Below, in pieces: positions 37,423 to 47,359 of a DNA stretch of 64,000 nucleotides (position 1 is its first letter; every line of letters starts with the position of its first letter). The DNA is from Cohnella panacarvi Gsoil 349 (GTDB taxonomy: Bacteria > Bacillota > Bacilli > Paenibacillales > Paenibacillaceae). A program made the position numbers and the translations under genes. The stretch is taken from assembly GCF_000515335.1 (NCBI RefSeq), contig NZ_KI911563.1:1027598-1091597 (forward strand). Reading direction: 5' to 3'. The notes below the pieces were generated by a model. The model saw only the letters and a program-made list of their open reading frames with translations. It ran no database searches and was not told the origin of the DNA.

Positions 37423-37665
37423 GTGGCAGGGAAGATTTTGTTACTTCTGATCGTATACGCCGTCATCGGATTAGCGGACCTCGCGAGGCTGAGAAAGCTG
37501 CATAGCCGCGAGATGGCGGTATATTCGGCAGCGCTTCTGCTTACGGTTTACCTCGGCATCGATTTCGCTTGGGATTTGAAGTGGCCGTTTATCGAGGAAG
37601 CCGCTTTTAGTGTGCTAGGCAAACCCGCCGAGTTCCTCGTCAAAATATTAACGGTTCCATCTTAA
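37423..37665 (+). CDS. Germinant receptor D-type subunit (small two-helix protein)
   Basis: 80 aa with two membrane helices (about 3-22 LLLLIVYAVIGLADL and 34-52 YSAALLLTVYLGID). Small proteins of this size and topology coded inside gerA-type operons are known as D subunits and modulate receptor action in Bacillus species. GTG start with AGAGGTG upstream, 12 nt after the C gene. Assignment rests on context and topology rather than sequence identity. Confidence 0.75.
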   Translation: MAGKILLLLIVYAVIGLADLARLRKLHSREMAVYSAALLLTVYLGIDFAWDLKWPFIEEAAFSVLGKPAEFLVKILTVPS

Positions 37666-37691
37666 TTGGCTTTCCAGGAGGGAGTGGCGAG

Positions 37692-38786
37692 ATGCACGCG
37701 AGAGAGCAGATCAGTTCCGGACAAATGTCCGTCGTCTTTTTTTGTTTCATGACAGGCTCGTCGATCGTCAACATCCCCGGACCGTTAATCGGCTATGCCA
37801 AAATGGGGGCATGGATATCCCTTGCTCTTGCTTTGTCTACAGGGATGGCGCTTCTAGCCTGCGTGATGTATATGCATCGACGTTATCCCGATCTCGATTT
37901 TATCGAGTACAGTTACGCTTTGGTCGGCAAGTGGATGACCGCGCTGCTCGCCATCCCATTCGTTTCGTTTCTGTTTCATATGACGTCGGGAATCGTTCTG
38001 GACATCGGATTGTTTATGACGACAACGATGATGCGGCAAACTCCGATTATCCTGTTTTTGTTTTTCGTATTTCTTGTCGTCGCCCTTACGGTACGCTCCG
38101 GAATCGAAACGATGGCCCGCATGTTTTTCATCCCCATCGTCAGCGTGATCGGATCGATCGTCGCCATTCTGGCACTGTCCTATCCGAACTACAAGCCTGA
38201 GCATCTGTTGCCTCTCATGCCTGACGGCATAAAGCCGATCGCGCTCGGCACGTATTTCGCATACGGCTTTCCCTATGCCGAGCTCGTGCTGATCGCAATG
38301 CTTCTCCCTTACGTCCGCAAGAAAAAGCAAGGCCATCTTCATAGAGGCATGTATCTGGCCTTGCTCGTCAACGGGTTATTCTTGATCGCCGTAACGTTAA
38401 GCACGATTATGGTGTTCGGCCCCATGTCGGAAGAGCTGAGCTACTCCATGTTCGAGGTCGCCCGCACCGTCGATATGCTCGTCGTTCTTCAAAGAATCGA
38501 GTCTTTTGTAGGCATTTCTTTGATTACGGCTTCCTTCATGAAGGCATCCATCTCTTTGGCGGCGCTTAATTTAGCGGTCGTGAAATTATTCAACCTCAAG
38601 GACAATCGAATTCTCGTTTTCCCGCTGACGCTAATTTGTTTCCTGTTATCTCTGTTGCAAATCGAAAACGGACAAGCCTTCTGGTCCAATTCAGTCGGTG
38701 CCATTCATCCGCTGTGGGCCACCGCTGCTTTCGTGCTGCCGTTATTGATCGTCGCGACGGTTTCGCTATTCCGCCGAACCCCTTAA
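37692..38786 (+). CDS. GerA-type germinant receptor B subunit
   Basis: 364 aa, about ten membrane helices. Belongs to the spore germination permease family (GerAB/GerKB), related to amino-acid transporters of the APC fold, and carries the germinant-binding pocket in known receptors. Motifs: SSGQMSVVFFCFMTGSSIV at the start and YAELVLIAMLLPYVRK in the middle. AGGAGGG precedes the start. Germinant not predictable; last gene of the operon. Confidence 0.93.
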   Translation: MHAREQISSGQMSVVFFCFMTGSSIVNIPGPLIGYAKMGAWISLALALSTGMALLACVMYMHRRYPDLDFIEYSYALVGKWMTALLAIPFVSFLFHMTSGIVLDIGLFMTTTMMRQTPIILFLFFVFLVVALTVRSGIETMARMFFIPIVSVIGSIVAILALSYPNYKPEHLLPLMPDGIKPIALGTYFAYGFPYAELVLIAMLLPYVRKKKQGHLHRGMYLALLVNGLFLIAVTLSTIMVFGPMSEELSYSMFEVARTVDMLVVLQRIESFVGISLITASFMKASISLAALNLAVVKLFNLKDNRILVFPLTLICFLLSLLQIENGQAFWSNSVGAIHPLWATAAFVLPLLIVATVSLFRRTP

Positions 38787-38789
38787 TTT

Positions 38790-39251
38790 TCACATGATAT
38801 CCTGTTCGTAAGAGTACCGGGCATTCGCGGACTTCTTGAAGGAATTAATAAAAGTCCACGTCAGCTTCTGCAAGTCTTTATAGTCTTCCGGAAGCGGCTC
38901 GGCGAACAACCGCGCCTTATCCGTATTGCGAAGCATAATCTCGCAGAAACGGCGCAGCATGAAATCGTTGTAAGGCATCCCGTTAAGGTAAATGCCGTAA
39001 AGGACCCTCTGCATAGAAGTCAACGGCTTGTCAGGCATCGTTAATGCATACCGGGGATGGGCAAGCGGGAGAAGGTATCGCAAATAAGTCGCGCGATGGT
39101 TGACCTTAGCCATGCTTCGAATCCGCTCCAATACCTCCTCGATGCTCGCTTCATCGTCTGTAGCCCCTAGCCATTTTAAGCATAAACCGTCCACGTATTT
39201 CCGAAAGGCGTCCACGTATTCTTGTTCAGGGATTAGGAGTTTCGGAATCAT
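38790..39251 (-). CDS. Unknown alpha-helical protein, partner of NTase-like gene
   Basis: 153 aa, no membrane segment, largely helical by inspection (YVDAFRKYVDGLCLKWLG, EASIEEVLERIRSMAKVNH, FMLRRFCEIMLRN). No family recognised. GAGGTG lies 8 nt before the ATG, inside the end of the previous gene, with which it overlaps by 26 nt, so the two are translationally linked. It ends 3 nt from the convergent germinant receptor operon. Confidence 0.75.
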   Translation of the reverse strand: MIPKLLIPEQEYVDAFRKYVDGLCLKWLGATDDEASIEEVLERIRSMAKVNHRATYLRYLLPLAHPRYALTMPDKPLTSMQRVLYGIYLNGMPYNDFMLRRFCEIMLRNTDKARLFAEPLPEDYKDLQKLTWTFINSFKKSANARYSYEQDIM

Positions 39252-39771
39252 GGTATCTCACCTCTGCGTAGTTCGCTTCCAGCTCCGGGCTGTCGTTGAA
39301 CCAATGCTTGTTCCAATTGGCGAACATCGTATCCAGAACGAGCGGATCGACCACTTTATCGCGGATCATCTGAATCATATCCACTTTGTCTTTGCTGCGG
39401 AAAGCCGCCAATTTGGTGTACCAGATATCGTGAGGATCGACGGCCTTTACGAGAAGAGACCGATATTCTCTTTCGACCGCCTTAGCTCTGGTTTTATAGT
39501 CTTTAGGGAGGTAAAAGTAATGCTCGTCGAAAACTTCAAGGCCATGGTCCGAGAACACGCGCGAGAATCTGGACGGAATGATATCGACATCGTTGGAGCC
39601 CCGATTGTTCTTCCTTGCAAGAACGATCGCAGAGTAACCAACGACGAATACTTCGATCAACGGTTGCCCGTTCAAATCCTTGTCGACTTCCTCGAAAAGC
39701 TGCAAAATGCTGTCCCTCGTGACGTACGGCTCCTGTTGGTCGAATACTTCGAAAGCATCCATATCGTCCAT
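39226..39771 (-). CDS. Nucleotidyltransferase-fold protein (DUF6036/AbiEii-like, tentative)
   Basis: 181 aa. VFVVGYSAIVLARKNNRGSN followed by DVDII resembles the nucleotidyltransferase core (small-residue patch, then D-x-D) of DUF6036 and AbiEii-like proteins; later AVDPHDIWYTKLAAFRSKD and KVDMIQMIRDKV resemble the helix that follows in that fold. Start 39771 is set by GGGAGGTG 5-6 nt upstream. Forms a two-gene unit with the next gene. Substrate and role unknown; a toxin-antitoxin or phage-defence link is only a possibility. Confidence 0.65.
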   Translation of the reverse strand: MDDMDAFEVFDQQEPYVTRDSILQLFEEVDKDLNGQPLIEVFVVGYSAIVLARKNNRGSNDVDIIPSRFSRVFSDHGLEVFDEHYFYLPKDYKTRAKAVEREYRSLLVKAVDPHDIWYTKLAAFRSKDKVDMIQMIRDKVVDPLVLDTMFANWNKHWFNDSPELEANYAEVRYHDSETPNP

Positions 39772-39856
39772 CTTGCACCTCCCGTCATGCAGGTTGTTAA
39801 GTCTAATTATATCATTCGCGCAACGCAAACGACATTCATCCGCAGCCTACAAAGGC

Positions 39857-40807
39857 TTACATTCGCAATCCGATCCGATCGGCGACGACTTTCATCTCGG
39901 CCGGCGGAGCGGCCTTGTACTCGCGTCCGTCCGGCATGACGAGACGCCAGGCGTGCAGCAGTTGGTAGTTGACGTCGCCGTAGCGCCGGCCGCCGTATTT
40001 GATGTCACCGAGCAGCGGATGGCCGATGCTTTGAAAATGGGTGCGGATCTGGTGGGTGCGGCCGCTGATCAGTTCGATCTCGACTAGCGAGTAAGAGGCT
40101 CCCGGTTGCAGGACGCGGTAACGGGTCAGCGCGGATTTCGCGCGTTCGGCGCCGCCGTGGCGCTCGGCATCCGCCCCGCTGCGCACCACGTGCGTTCGGT
40201 TCGACTTCTCGTCGCGAATCAATTCGCCCGACAACGCGCCCTCGCCGGTCAGATGGCCTTCGACGATCGTCACGTAATATTTGCTCAGCTCGTGTTTCTG
40301 AATCCATTGGTTCAGCTGGTGCAGCATGCCCGCCGTCTTCCCGACAAGCACAAGTCCGCTCGTGTTCCGGTCCAGCCGATTGGCCGTCGCCGGCATGAAC
40401 ATCGGACTGTCCAGCTCGCCTTTGCGGTATAAATACGCATGCACGCGGTTGATCAGCGTATCCTTCTGATCCGCTTGGTCCGGATGCGTCAGCATGCCGG
40501 TCGGCTTGTTCACGACGAGCAATTCCGCGTCCTCGTATACGACGTCGATATTCGCGTTCACGCCGACGTACTTCGTCTTTTTCTGGCCGACGGCGGCGAT
40601 CTTGTATGCCTCTTCCTCGACGTAAATCGTCAGCTCGTCTCCCGCAGCGAGCTCGTAGTTTTGATTTTTGCGCTTGCCGTTCACTTTCACCTTGCCGTTG
40701 TCGATCATCTTGTATATTTGTCCCAGCGGGATGTTCGGCATCAGGTTACGAAGGAACCGGTGCAGCCTCTTGCCGCTCTCGGACGGCGTTACTTTGCGGT
40801 TAATCAT
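39857..40807 (-). CDS. RluA-family pseudouridine synthase
   Basis: 316 aa. N-terminal S4 RNA-binding domain (about residues 1-65, KRLHRFLRNLMPNIPLGQIY) and the synthase domain with the catalytic Asp in NRLDRNTSGLVLVGK; KPTGMLTHPDQ and GRTHQIRTHFQSIGHPLLGD are family motifs. It converts specific uridines to pseudouridine, probably in 23S rRNA by analogy with RluC/RluD; the exact target cannot be read. GAGGAGAG precedes the start; it overlaps the upstream ArsR gene by 8 nt. Confidence 0.92.
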   Translation of the reverse strand: MINRKVTPSESGKRLHRFLRNLMPNIPLGQIYKMIDNGKVKVNGKRKNQNYELAAGDELTIYVEEEAYKIAAVGQKKTKYVGVNANIDVVYEDAELLVVNKPTGMLTHPDQADQKDTLINRVHAYLYRKGELDSPMFMPATANRLDRNTSGLVLVGKTAGMLHQLNQWIQKHELSKYYVTIVEGHLTGEGALSGELIRDEKSNRTHVVRSGADAERHGGAERAKSALTRYRVLQPGASYSLVEIELISGRTHQIRTHFQSIGHPLLGDIKYGGRRYGDVNYQLLHAWRLVMPDGREYKAAPPAEMKVVADRIGLRM

Positions 40808-41729
40808 CGCTTGCTCTCCTCTTGCCGTAATAGACGCGCAACTGAATATCTTGATTATAATTGCCGAACCCCGCCCCGTACAATGTAAGCCCTCCGACGT
40901 GCGCCGCGTCCTCCTCGACGGCGAACCGCAGCGTCCAGAACCTCTCTTCCAGCCTCAGATCGTCCAACGTCGTATTCGAGATGCGCTGTCCGTCCATATA
41001 GGTGCCGGAACCGTTCACCCGAAGCACTTTCCATAAGCCGTACTGATTGAGCCGGTCCCCCCACCAATCCGGCGTGTACCGCCCTCTCGATTTCGTGCCG
41101 AAATCCCCGGGACTCGTCCATTCACCCAGTCGCGTTCCGTTCAAGTAAAATCGAATGTCCGATGGCCATTGCTCGTTAATTTCCGGCGCCTCGGAAGCGA
41201 TCTCGAACGAAATCTCGAGCTCGGTCGGACGTTGGCTCGTTAACAAATAATTAGGCACCGTATATTCGACGTATCCTCGGCCGAACCATAAGATCGATGC
41301 GTTGACGCGCTCCGGGTTCAGAAAATATCTCGGGTCGTCGTATTGGCCGATCAGCTTCTCGCGAGTAGCCAGTCCGCACGTCGGATAAACCTCGAACGCG
41401 GTATAATGGCCGACTTGGATACGCTGCTCTTGGTAAGCCCGCTCCTCGGCAGAGGATTGCGGCAGCGCGATTTCGATTCCGCTTTCGGCGAGCGCGCACA
41501 TTTTGTGCGTGCCGCCCGCTTTGCGCACCATCTTCGTCTGCACGAGTCCGGCGGTCTCCAGTTTGCGTACGTGCATCGTCACGATCGCGCTGCTTAGCGA
41601 CATCCGCTCCGCGATTTCTTTCACGTTCAGCGGCGCACCGGCTAACAACTCGATAATGCGCAGCCTGACGTCGCTGGCGAGCGCTTCGTACAGCGGCAGC
41701 CATCGCCGGTCCGTATTCGCTTTAATCAT
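40800..41729 (-). CDS. ArsR-type regulator with C-terminal sensory domain
   Basis: 309 aa. The first 85 residues form an ArsR-type winged helix (LASDVRLRIIELLAGAPLNV, KEIAERMSLSSAIVTMHVRK). The remaining 220 residues are beta-rich with Trp/Tyr/Gly, resembling a carbohydrate-recognition sandwich (RYFLNPERVNASILWFGRGY, DIRFYLNGTRLGEW). Divergent from the GH51 gene abfA, so it probably senses an arabinose-containing ligand and controls abfA. No metal-binding cysteine motif of metal-sensing ArsR proteins. Overlaps the pseudouridine synthase gene by 8 nt. Confidence 0.82.
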   Translation of the reverse strand: MIKANTDRRWLPLYEALASDVRLRIIELLAGAPLNVKEIAERMSLSSAIVTMHVRKLETAGLVQTKMVRKAGGTHKMCALAESGIEIALPQSSAEERAYQEQRIQVGHYTAFEVYPTCGLATREKLIGQYDDPRYFLNPERVNASILWFGRGYVEYTVPNYLLTSQRPTELEISFEIASEAPEINEQWPSDIRFYLNGTRLGEWTSPGDFGTKSRGRYTPDWWGDRLNQYGLWKVLRVNGSGTYMDGQRISNTTLDDLRLEERFWTLRFAVEEDAAHVGGLTLYGAGFGNYNQDIQLRVYYGKRRASDD

Positions 41730-41761
41730 GCGCTGATTCTCCTTCGATCGTTGGCTCGCTT

Positions 41762-43421
<1,660 letters not shown>

Positions 43422-43426
43422 TCGAA

Positions 43427-43472
43427 TCCCTCGCCCTTCCACGAATAGCCGGACAGGGCGAGGGTTCTTTGT
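43427..43472 (+). terminator. Terminator of abfA
   Basis: CCCTCGCCCT, loop, AGGGCGAGGG, TTCTTTG. Confidence 0.85.
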
Positions 43473-43573
43473 AATTTCCTATAGTTATTCTTAGAACATC
43501 TACCAATCCCCGTTAATCTATGCTATACTGTAAGCGCTACCAAGCAAACATCTTTCTAAGGGGGATTGGAACG

Positions 43574-43891
43574 ATGACCGTAGCACTGCAGCATAAGAAC
43601 GTATACGAGGACTTCGATCCGCAATCGGACACGTTGTATTTCAAAGTCGGGACTCATGGGCTGATCAGCTTCCACGGACGGAACTATAATATTAAAAAGA
43701 GAATGTCCGCCGAGGAAAGAAAACAGTTGATCTCCGACACCTCTACGTTTTTCAAAGTATCGTCCGACTGCTATGTGAACCTCCGCAACATCTCTTCGAT
43801 GGGCGATTCTTACATCTTCTTCGGAGATTCCTCCAAGAGGGTATCCTGTTCCGGGCGGAAAATCCATATGATCAGAGAGAAGCTGGCGTAA
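43574..43891 (+). CDS. Small LytTR-domain protein
   Basis: 105 aa consisting almost only of a LytTR DNA-binding domain (LYFKVGTHGLISFHGRNYNI, FFKVSSDCYVNLRNISSM, a late GDSSKRVSCSGRKIHMIREKL). It lacks the receiver domain of LytR/AgrA regulators, so activity is controlled by amount or by a partner. Start 43574 is set by AAGGGGGA 9 nt upstream. Single gene with a bidirectional terminator; target unknown. Confidence 0.85.
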   Translation: MTVALQHKNVYEDFDPQSDTLYFKVGTHGLISFHGRNYNIKKRMSAEERKQLISDTSTFFKVSSDCYVNLRNISSMGDSYIFFGDSSKRVSCSGRKIHMIREKLA

Positions 43892-43908
43892 CGGAATATA
43901 CGGCTGGC

Positions 43909-43946
43909 ACGCGAAAACCCTCCATAAGCATGGAGGGTTTTCGTTA
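43909..43946. terminator. Bidirectional terminator between LytTR gene and yqfL
   Basis: GAAAACCCTCCAT-AAGC-ATGGAGGGTTTTC, perfect 13-bp arms, shared by convergent genes. Confidence 0.9.
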
Positions 43947-43947
43947 T

Positions 43948-44754
43948 TCAGACCAACATATCCATAATAAGTCCGGCCGTTTCCTCGATCGCCTTCTCCG
44001 AGACGTCGATGACCGGGCATCGCAACCGGTTCATCATCTCGTCCGAGAAAGCGAGCTCCTTCACGATTCGTTCCATGGAGGCGTAATGCGCGCGGCCGGG
44101 GAGACCCAACGCTTTCAGCCGCTCCGTCCGGATTTTGAGCAGGCGCTCCGGATTCATCGTCAATCCGACGATAAGCCCGTTCGACTTCATGAATAGCTCC
44201 TCCGGCGGCTTCACTTCGATCGTTAGCGGATAGTTCGCCGTCTTGATGCCTTTATGCGCGAGGAAGATGCTTAGCGGCGTCTTCGAGGTGCGCGAAACGC
44301 CGACGAGCACGACTTGCGCCTGCAGCAGCCCTCGGGCGTCCTTCCCGTCGTCGTACTTCACCGCGAATTCGATCGCTTCGATTTTGCGATAATAGTTGTC
44401 GTCCATCTCGTGCAGCAATCCCGGCTTATACTTCGGGGAATCGTTGAACGTATCGATGAACGCTTGCATCATCGGCCCCATGACGTCTACGGCGCGCACG
44501 CCGTGGCGGATCGTCTCCTCGCGCATCGTGTCGCGCAGCTCCGGCTGCACGAGCGTATAGGCGATGAAGCCTCCGGTTATGGCCGCTTCCGCGATGATCG
44601 CCTTGATCTCGTCCTCGTGCTTGATGTTGCCGTACCGCTTGATTTTCACCTGTTCCGTCGCGAACTGGCGCGTCGTCGCCCGAGCTACGGCTTCAGCCGT
44701 CTCGCCGATCGCGTCGGAGCATACGATAATGATTTTCTGGCGTTCCTCCGGCAT
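43948..44754 (-). CDS. yqfL: Pyruvate phosphate dikinase/PEP synthase regulatory kinase-phosphorylase (YqfL/PpsR)
   Basis: 268 aa, DUF299 family. These bifunctional enzymes phosphorylate and dephosphorylate a Thr of PPDK or PEP synthase using ADP and phosphate. P-loop GVSRTSKTPLSIFLAHKGIK, N-terminal IIIVCSDAIGETAEAVARA. It follows ccpN by 11 nt as in Bacillus subtilis, where CcpN and YqfL act together on gluconeogenesis. Confidence 0.95.
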   Translation of the reverse strand: MPEERQKIIIVCSDAIGETAEAVARATTRQFATEQVKIKRYGNIKHEDEIKAIIAEAAITGGFIAYTLVQPELRDTMREETIRHGVRAVDVMGPMMQAFIDTFNDSPKYKPGLLHEMDDNYYRKIEAIEFAVKYDDGKDARGLLQAQVVLVGVSRTSKTPLSIFLAHKGIKTANYPLTIEVKPPEELFMKSNGLIVGLTMNPERLLKIRTERLKALGLPGRAHYASMERIVKELAFSDEMMNRLRCPVIDVSEKAIEETAGLIMDMLV

Positions 44755-44765
44755 GATCCGTCCCC

Positions 44766-45410
44766 CTACTCGGCCATATAGCCTGACGTCAACTCCACCA
44801 GTATATTCGTCATATTGGTTTTCGTAATCCGTCCGACGACCTCGTAACGGTTACGGTCACCGTTAACCGTCTCGACGACGGGCATGCCGCCGACTTGATG
44901 GTCGAGCATCTTCTTGGCGGCATCGAGCGCCGACTCGTCGGGCGACACCGTGACGATCCGGGTCGATCGCGTCATGACCATGCTGATCGGAATCGTCGCC
45001 GCGCTCGGATTGCCTAGGGTAACTTTCAACAAATCCTTAAGCGACACCATTCCGGATAGCACTCCCGACTCGTCCGTTACGGTTAGAAATCCGGTGTTCT
45101 CCATGAATAAGGCGATAACCGCGTCGTTCACCGTCGCGTTCTCTTGAATGACGACCGGCCGGTTCATGACGTCTTTAACCTTCAACTGTCTAAGCCGTTC
45201 GTTCAGCTGCCCGTCGGACGTCATCACCTTGCCTAGGAAATAACCGACTTTCGGCTTCGCGTCGATGTAGCCCAGCATCACGAGGACGGATAAATCCGAT
45301 CTTATCGTCGGACGGCTAATGCCGAGCGATTCCGCGATTTGTTCGCCGGTAATGGGCGCATGCTTCTTTACTAGCTCAACGATCGTCAGCTGTCTTGAAG
45401 TGAGTTCGAT
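44766..45410 (-). CDS. ccpN: CcpN-type gluconeogenesis repressor, apparent ATC start
   Basis: 214 aa when read from an ATC codon at 45410-45408. N-terminal winged helix (IELTSRQLTIVELVKKHAPI, TGEQIAESLGISRPTIRSDL) then two CBS domains (VKDVMNRPVVIQENATVNDA, PISMVMTRSTRIVTVSPDES). Bacillus CcpN has about the same length and begins MSTIEL, so the IEL start matches. No ATG, GTG or TTG is in frame upstream before the neighbouring gene; AGGAGG is exactly 8 nt before the ATC. The next in-frame GTG (45281) would remove the helix-turn-helix. CcpN represses gapB and pckA under glycolytic conditions in Bacillus. Confidence 0.88.
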   Translation of the reverse strand: MELTSRQLTIVELVKKHAPITGEQIAESLGISRPTIRSDLSVLVMLGYIDAKPKVGYFLGKVMTSDGQLNERLRQLKVKDVMNRPVVIQENATVNDAVIALFMENTGFLTVTDESGVLSGMVSLKDLLKVTLGNPSAATIPISMVMTRSTRIVTVSPDESALDAAKKMLDHQVGGMPVVETVNGDRNRYEVVGRITKTNMTNILVELTSGYMAE

Positions 45411-45465
45411 ACTCGTAGCCTCCTTCGGGAGAGAGCCGCTGTCGCAAAGCGTAAAGCTAGCAGCC

Positions 45466-46113
45466 TCAAGGCTTCGGCACTTTCTCCCAATCTTTAAGGA
45501 ATCTTTCGATTCCGATGTCCGTAAGCGGATGTTTCCATAACGCAGGCAGCAAGGAGCCTGGAATCGTCGCGATGTGCGAGCCGGCGAGCGCGGCTTGTTC
45601 GAAGTGTCCGACGTTGCGGATGCTCGCCGCGATAATCTCGGATTTCAGTCCGTATTGATCGAGCACTTGGCGAAGCTCTCTGACCAGCTTCATGCCGTCG
45701 ACGGAGATATCGTCCAACCGGCCGACGAACGGGCTAATATAGGTCGCCCCTGCTTTAGCCGCCATAAGTCCTTGAGCGACGCTGAAAATGAGCGTAACGT
45801 TCGTTTTGATGCCTTCTAAGTACAGTTGGTGCGTGGCTTCCAAACCCGCCTCGGTCATCGGCAGTTTAATGACGACGTTCGGCGCCCATGTCGCGATTTC
45901 GCGGGCTTCCTTCAGCATGCCCTCGACGTCGAGACTGATGACTTCCGCGCTCACGGGACCGCTTACGACCGAGCAAATTTCTTGGATCACGTCTTTGAAA
46001 ACGCGTCCTTCCTTCGCGATCAGCGTCGGGTTCGTCGTAACGCCGTCCACCAAGCCCAGTTTCACGATTCTTTTAATCTCTTCCACATTACCAGTATCCA
46101 AGTAAAATTTCAT
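45466..46113 (-). CDS. Transaldolase / fructose-6-phosphate aldolase family
   Basis: 215 aa (small subfamily). Class I Schiff-base enzyme of the pentose phosphate pathway: [20 protein letters not shown] at the start, [12 protein letters not shown], and the Schiff-base Lys in [23 protein letters not shown] region with KTNVTLIFS. It moves a dihydroxyacetone unit between sugar phosphates, or acts as a fructose-6-P aldolase. Start 46113 is set by GGGAGG about 10 nt upstream; an upstream frame has no such site. 55 nt before ccpN, maybe co-transcribed. Confidence 0.93.
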   Translation of the reverse strand: MKFYLDTGNVEEIKRIVKLGLVDGVTTNPTLIAKEGRVFKDVIQEICSVVSGPVSAEVISLDVEGMLKEAREIATWAPNVVIKLPMTEAGLEATHQLYLEGIKTNVTLIFSVAQGLMAAKAGATYISPFVGRLDDISVDGMKLVRELRQVLDQYGLKSEIIAASIRNVGHFEQAALAGSHIATIPGSLLPALWKHPLTDIGIERFLKDWEKVPKP

Positions 46114-46160
46114 CTTTTTTAAACCTCCCGGAAAGTTCATTCGATTTTTTGCATAAGTAA

Positions 46161-46189
46161 TGTATACCACAATCCTATTTATGACACAA
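46161..46189 (-). promoter_or_regulatory. Sigma-A promoter of the transaldolase gene
   Basis: Minus-strand TTGTGT, 17 nt, TATACA. About 48 nt before the start codon. Confidence 0.55.
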
Positions 46190-46269
46190 TAAATAATTAA
46201 TTATGAGTGTAATAAACGAGACTTATGGATAAAATGTCACATTATATCGAAAGATGGCCTATCTCCGAA

Positions 46270-46866
46270 ATTGCCGCGCAGTAACGTTGTGTGGTAACGC
46301 TAATCCGACTCCGTCCCCTGGGTGCGCCGCAGTAACGTTGTGTGGTAACGCTAATTCGACTCTCTCCCGGAGATGCGCCGCAGTAACGTTGTGTGGTAAC
46401 GCTAATCCGACTCAATCACCCGGGTGCGCCGCAGTAACGTTGTGTGGTAACGCTAATCCGGCTCCGTTCCCCGGGGTGCGCGGCAGTAACGTTGTGTGGT
46501 AACGCTAATCCGACTCAATTCACCCGGGTGCGCCGCAGATAACGTTGTGTGGTAACCGCTAATCCGACTCCGTCCCTGGGTGCGCCGCAGTAACGTTGTG
46601 TGGTAACGCTAATCCGACTCAATCCCCTGGGTGCGCCGCAGTAACGTTGTGTGGTAACGCTAATCCGACTCAATCACCCTGGGTGCGCCGCAGTAACGTT
46701 GTGTGGTAACGCTAATCCGACTCCGTCCCCTGGGTGCGCCGCAGTAACGTTGTGTGGTAACGCTAATCCGACTCAATCACCCGGGTGCGCCGCAGTAACG
46801 TTGTGTGGTAACGCTAATCCAACTCCGTCCCCTGGTGCGCCGCAGTAACGTTGTGTGGTAACGCTA
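46270..46866 (+). repeat. Tandem array of about 12 x 51-bp units
   Basis: The element TAACGTTGTGTGGTAACGCT recurs about every 51 bp from about 46281 to 46866, twelve times, with AATCCGACTC and GTGCGCCGCAG in each unit. Several copies carry one-base insertions or deletions (for instance GCAGATAACG, GGTAACCGCT). The array sits between the transaldolase promoter and the terminator downstream of the melA duplicate. The plus strand stays open for several units because 51 is a multiple of 3, but there is no ribosome-binding site and indels break the frame. Confidence 0.95.
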
Positions 46867-46872
46867 AAACCC

Positions 46873-46920
46873 AAAAAGCCGTTCCCGCACGCCGTAATAG
46901 CGGCACGGGAAAACGGCTTT
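46873..46920 (-). terminator. Intact terminator downstream of the melA duplicate
   Basis: Minus-strand AAGCCGTTTTCCCGTGCCG, CTATTA, CGGCGTGCGGGAACGGCTT, TTTGGG. Only the 5' half of this hairpin is found again right after the intact melA (47329-47355). Confidence 0.85.
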
Positions 46921-46923
46921 AGA

Positions 46924-47328
46924 TTAATGAACCGGCTTCGCCCGTTCTTTGCCTTTGTCCGCTTCGCCGGCGTTCTTCGTCGCGGCTTCGCGGTCTTGCT
47001 GCATCTCTTCGACCGTCTTCACCTGGAGCCGGGCCGCGCCGCGATAGCCTTTCTCTCGTCGGAACGCGCTTGCCGGACGCCAACCTCGCCTTCGCTTCGG
47101 CGATCGCGGGCGCCGTATTGCGGCAGCCAGCGCTCGCCCGCGACGAGCATCTCGTCCACCATTCTGCCAAATTTCGTTCGGGTTGCACACCGCCGCCACG
47201 AGCGGATCCATCATGAACCGCTTGGCGAAGCAACTTGTCGTCGCCGTGCACCGCCGCTTCCACGGCAAGACGTTGTACGCTTAATGCTCACGTTGCATAC
47301 GGCAGCCGGTCCCAACGGCCAATTCGCC
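46924..47328 (-). pseudogene. Frameshifted duplicate of the melA 3' end
   Basis: About 430 bp (46893-47328) repeats the last part of melA and half of its terminator (47329-47759). The copy differs mainly by single added bases in short runs (TTT for TT, GGG for GG, CCC for CC), so the frame is broken many times. Read in pieces it still codes for segments such as NPNEIWQ and VKTVEEMQQDREAATKN. It lacks the start and the catalytic part. Either a decayed tandem duplication or an assembly artefact. Confidence 0.85.
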
Positions 47329-47359
47329 CGTAATAGCGGCACGGGAAACGGCTTTTAGA

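Noticed and set aside
46254..46848. Protein with 17-residue repeats (CAAVTLCGNANPT type)
   Set aside because: The 51-bp unit happens to keep a frame open, but no ribosome-binding site exists and indels break the frame several times.
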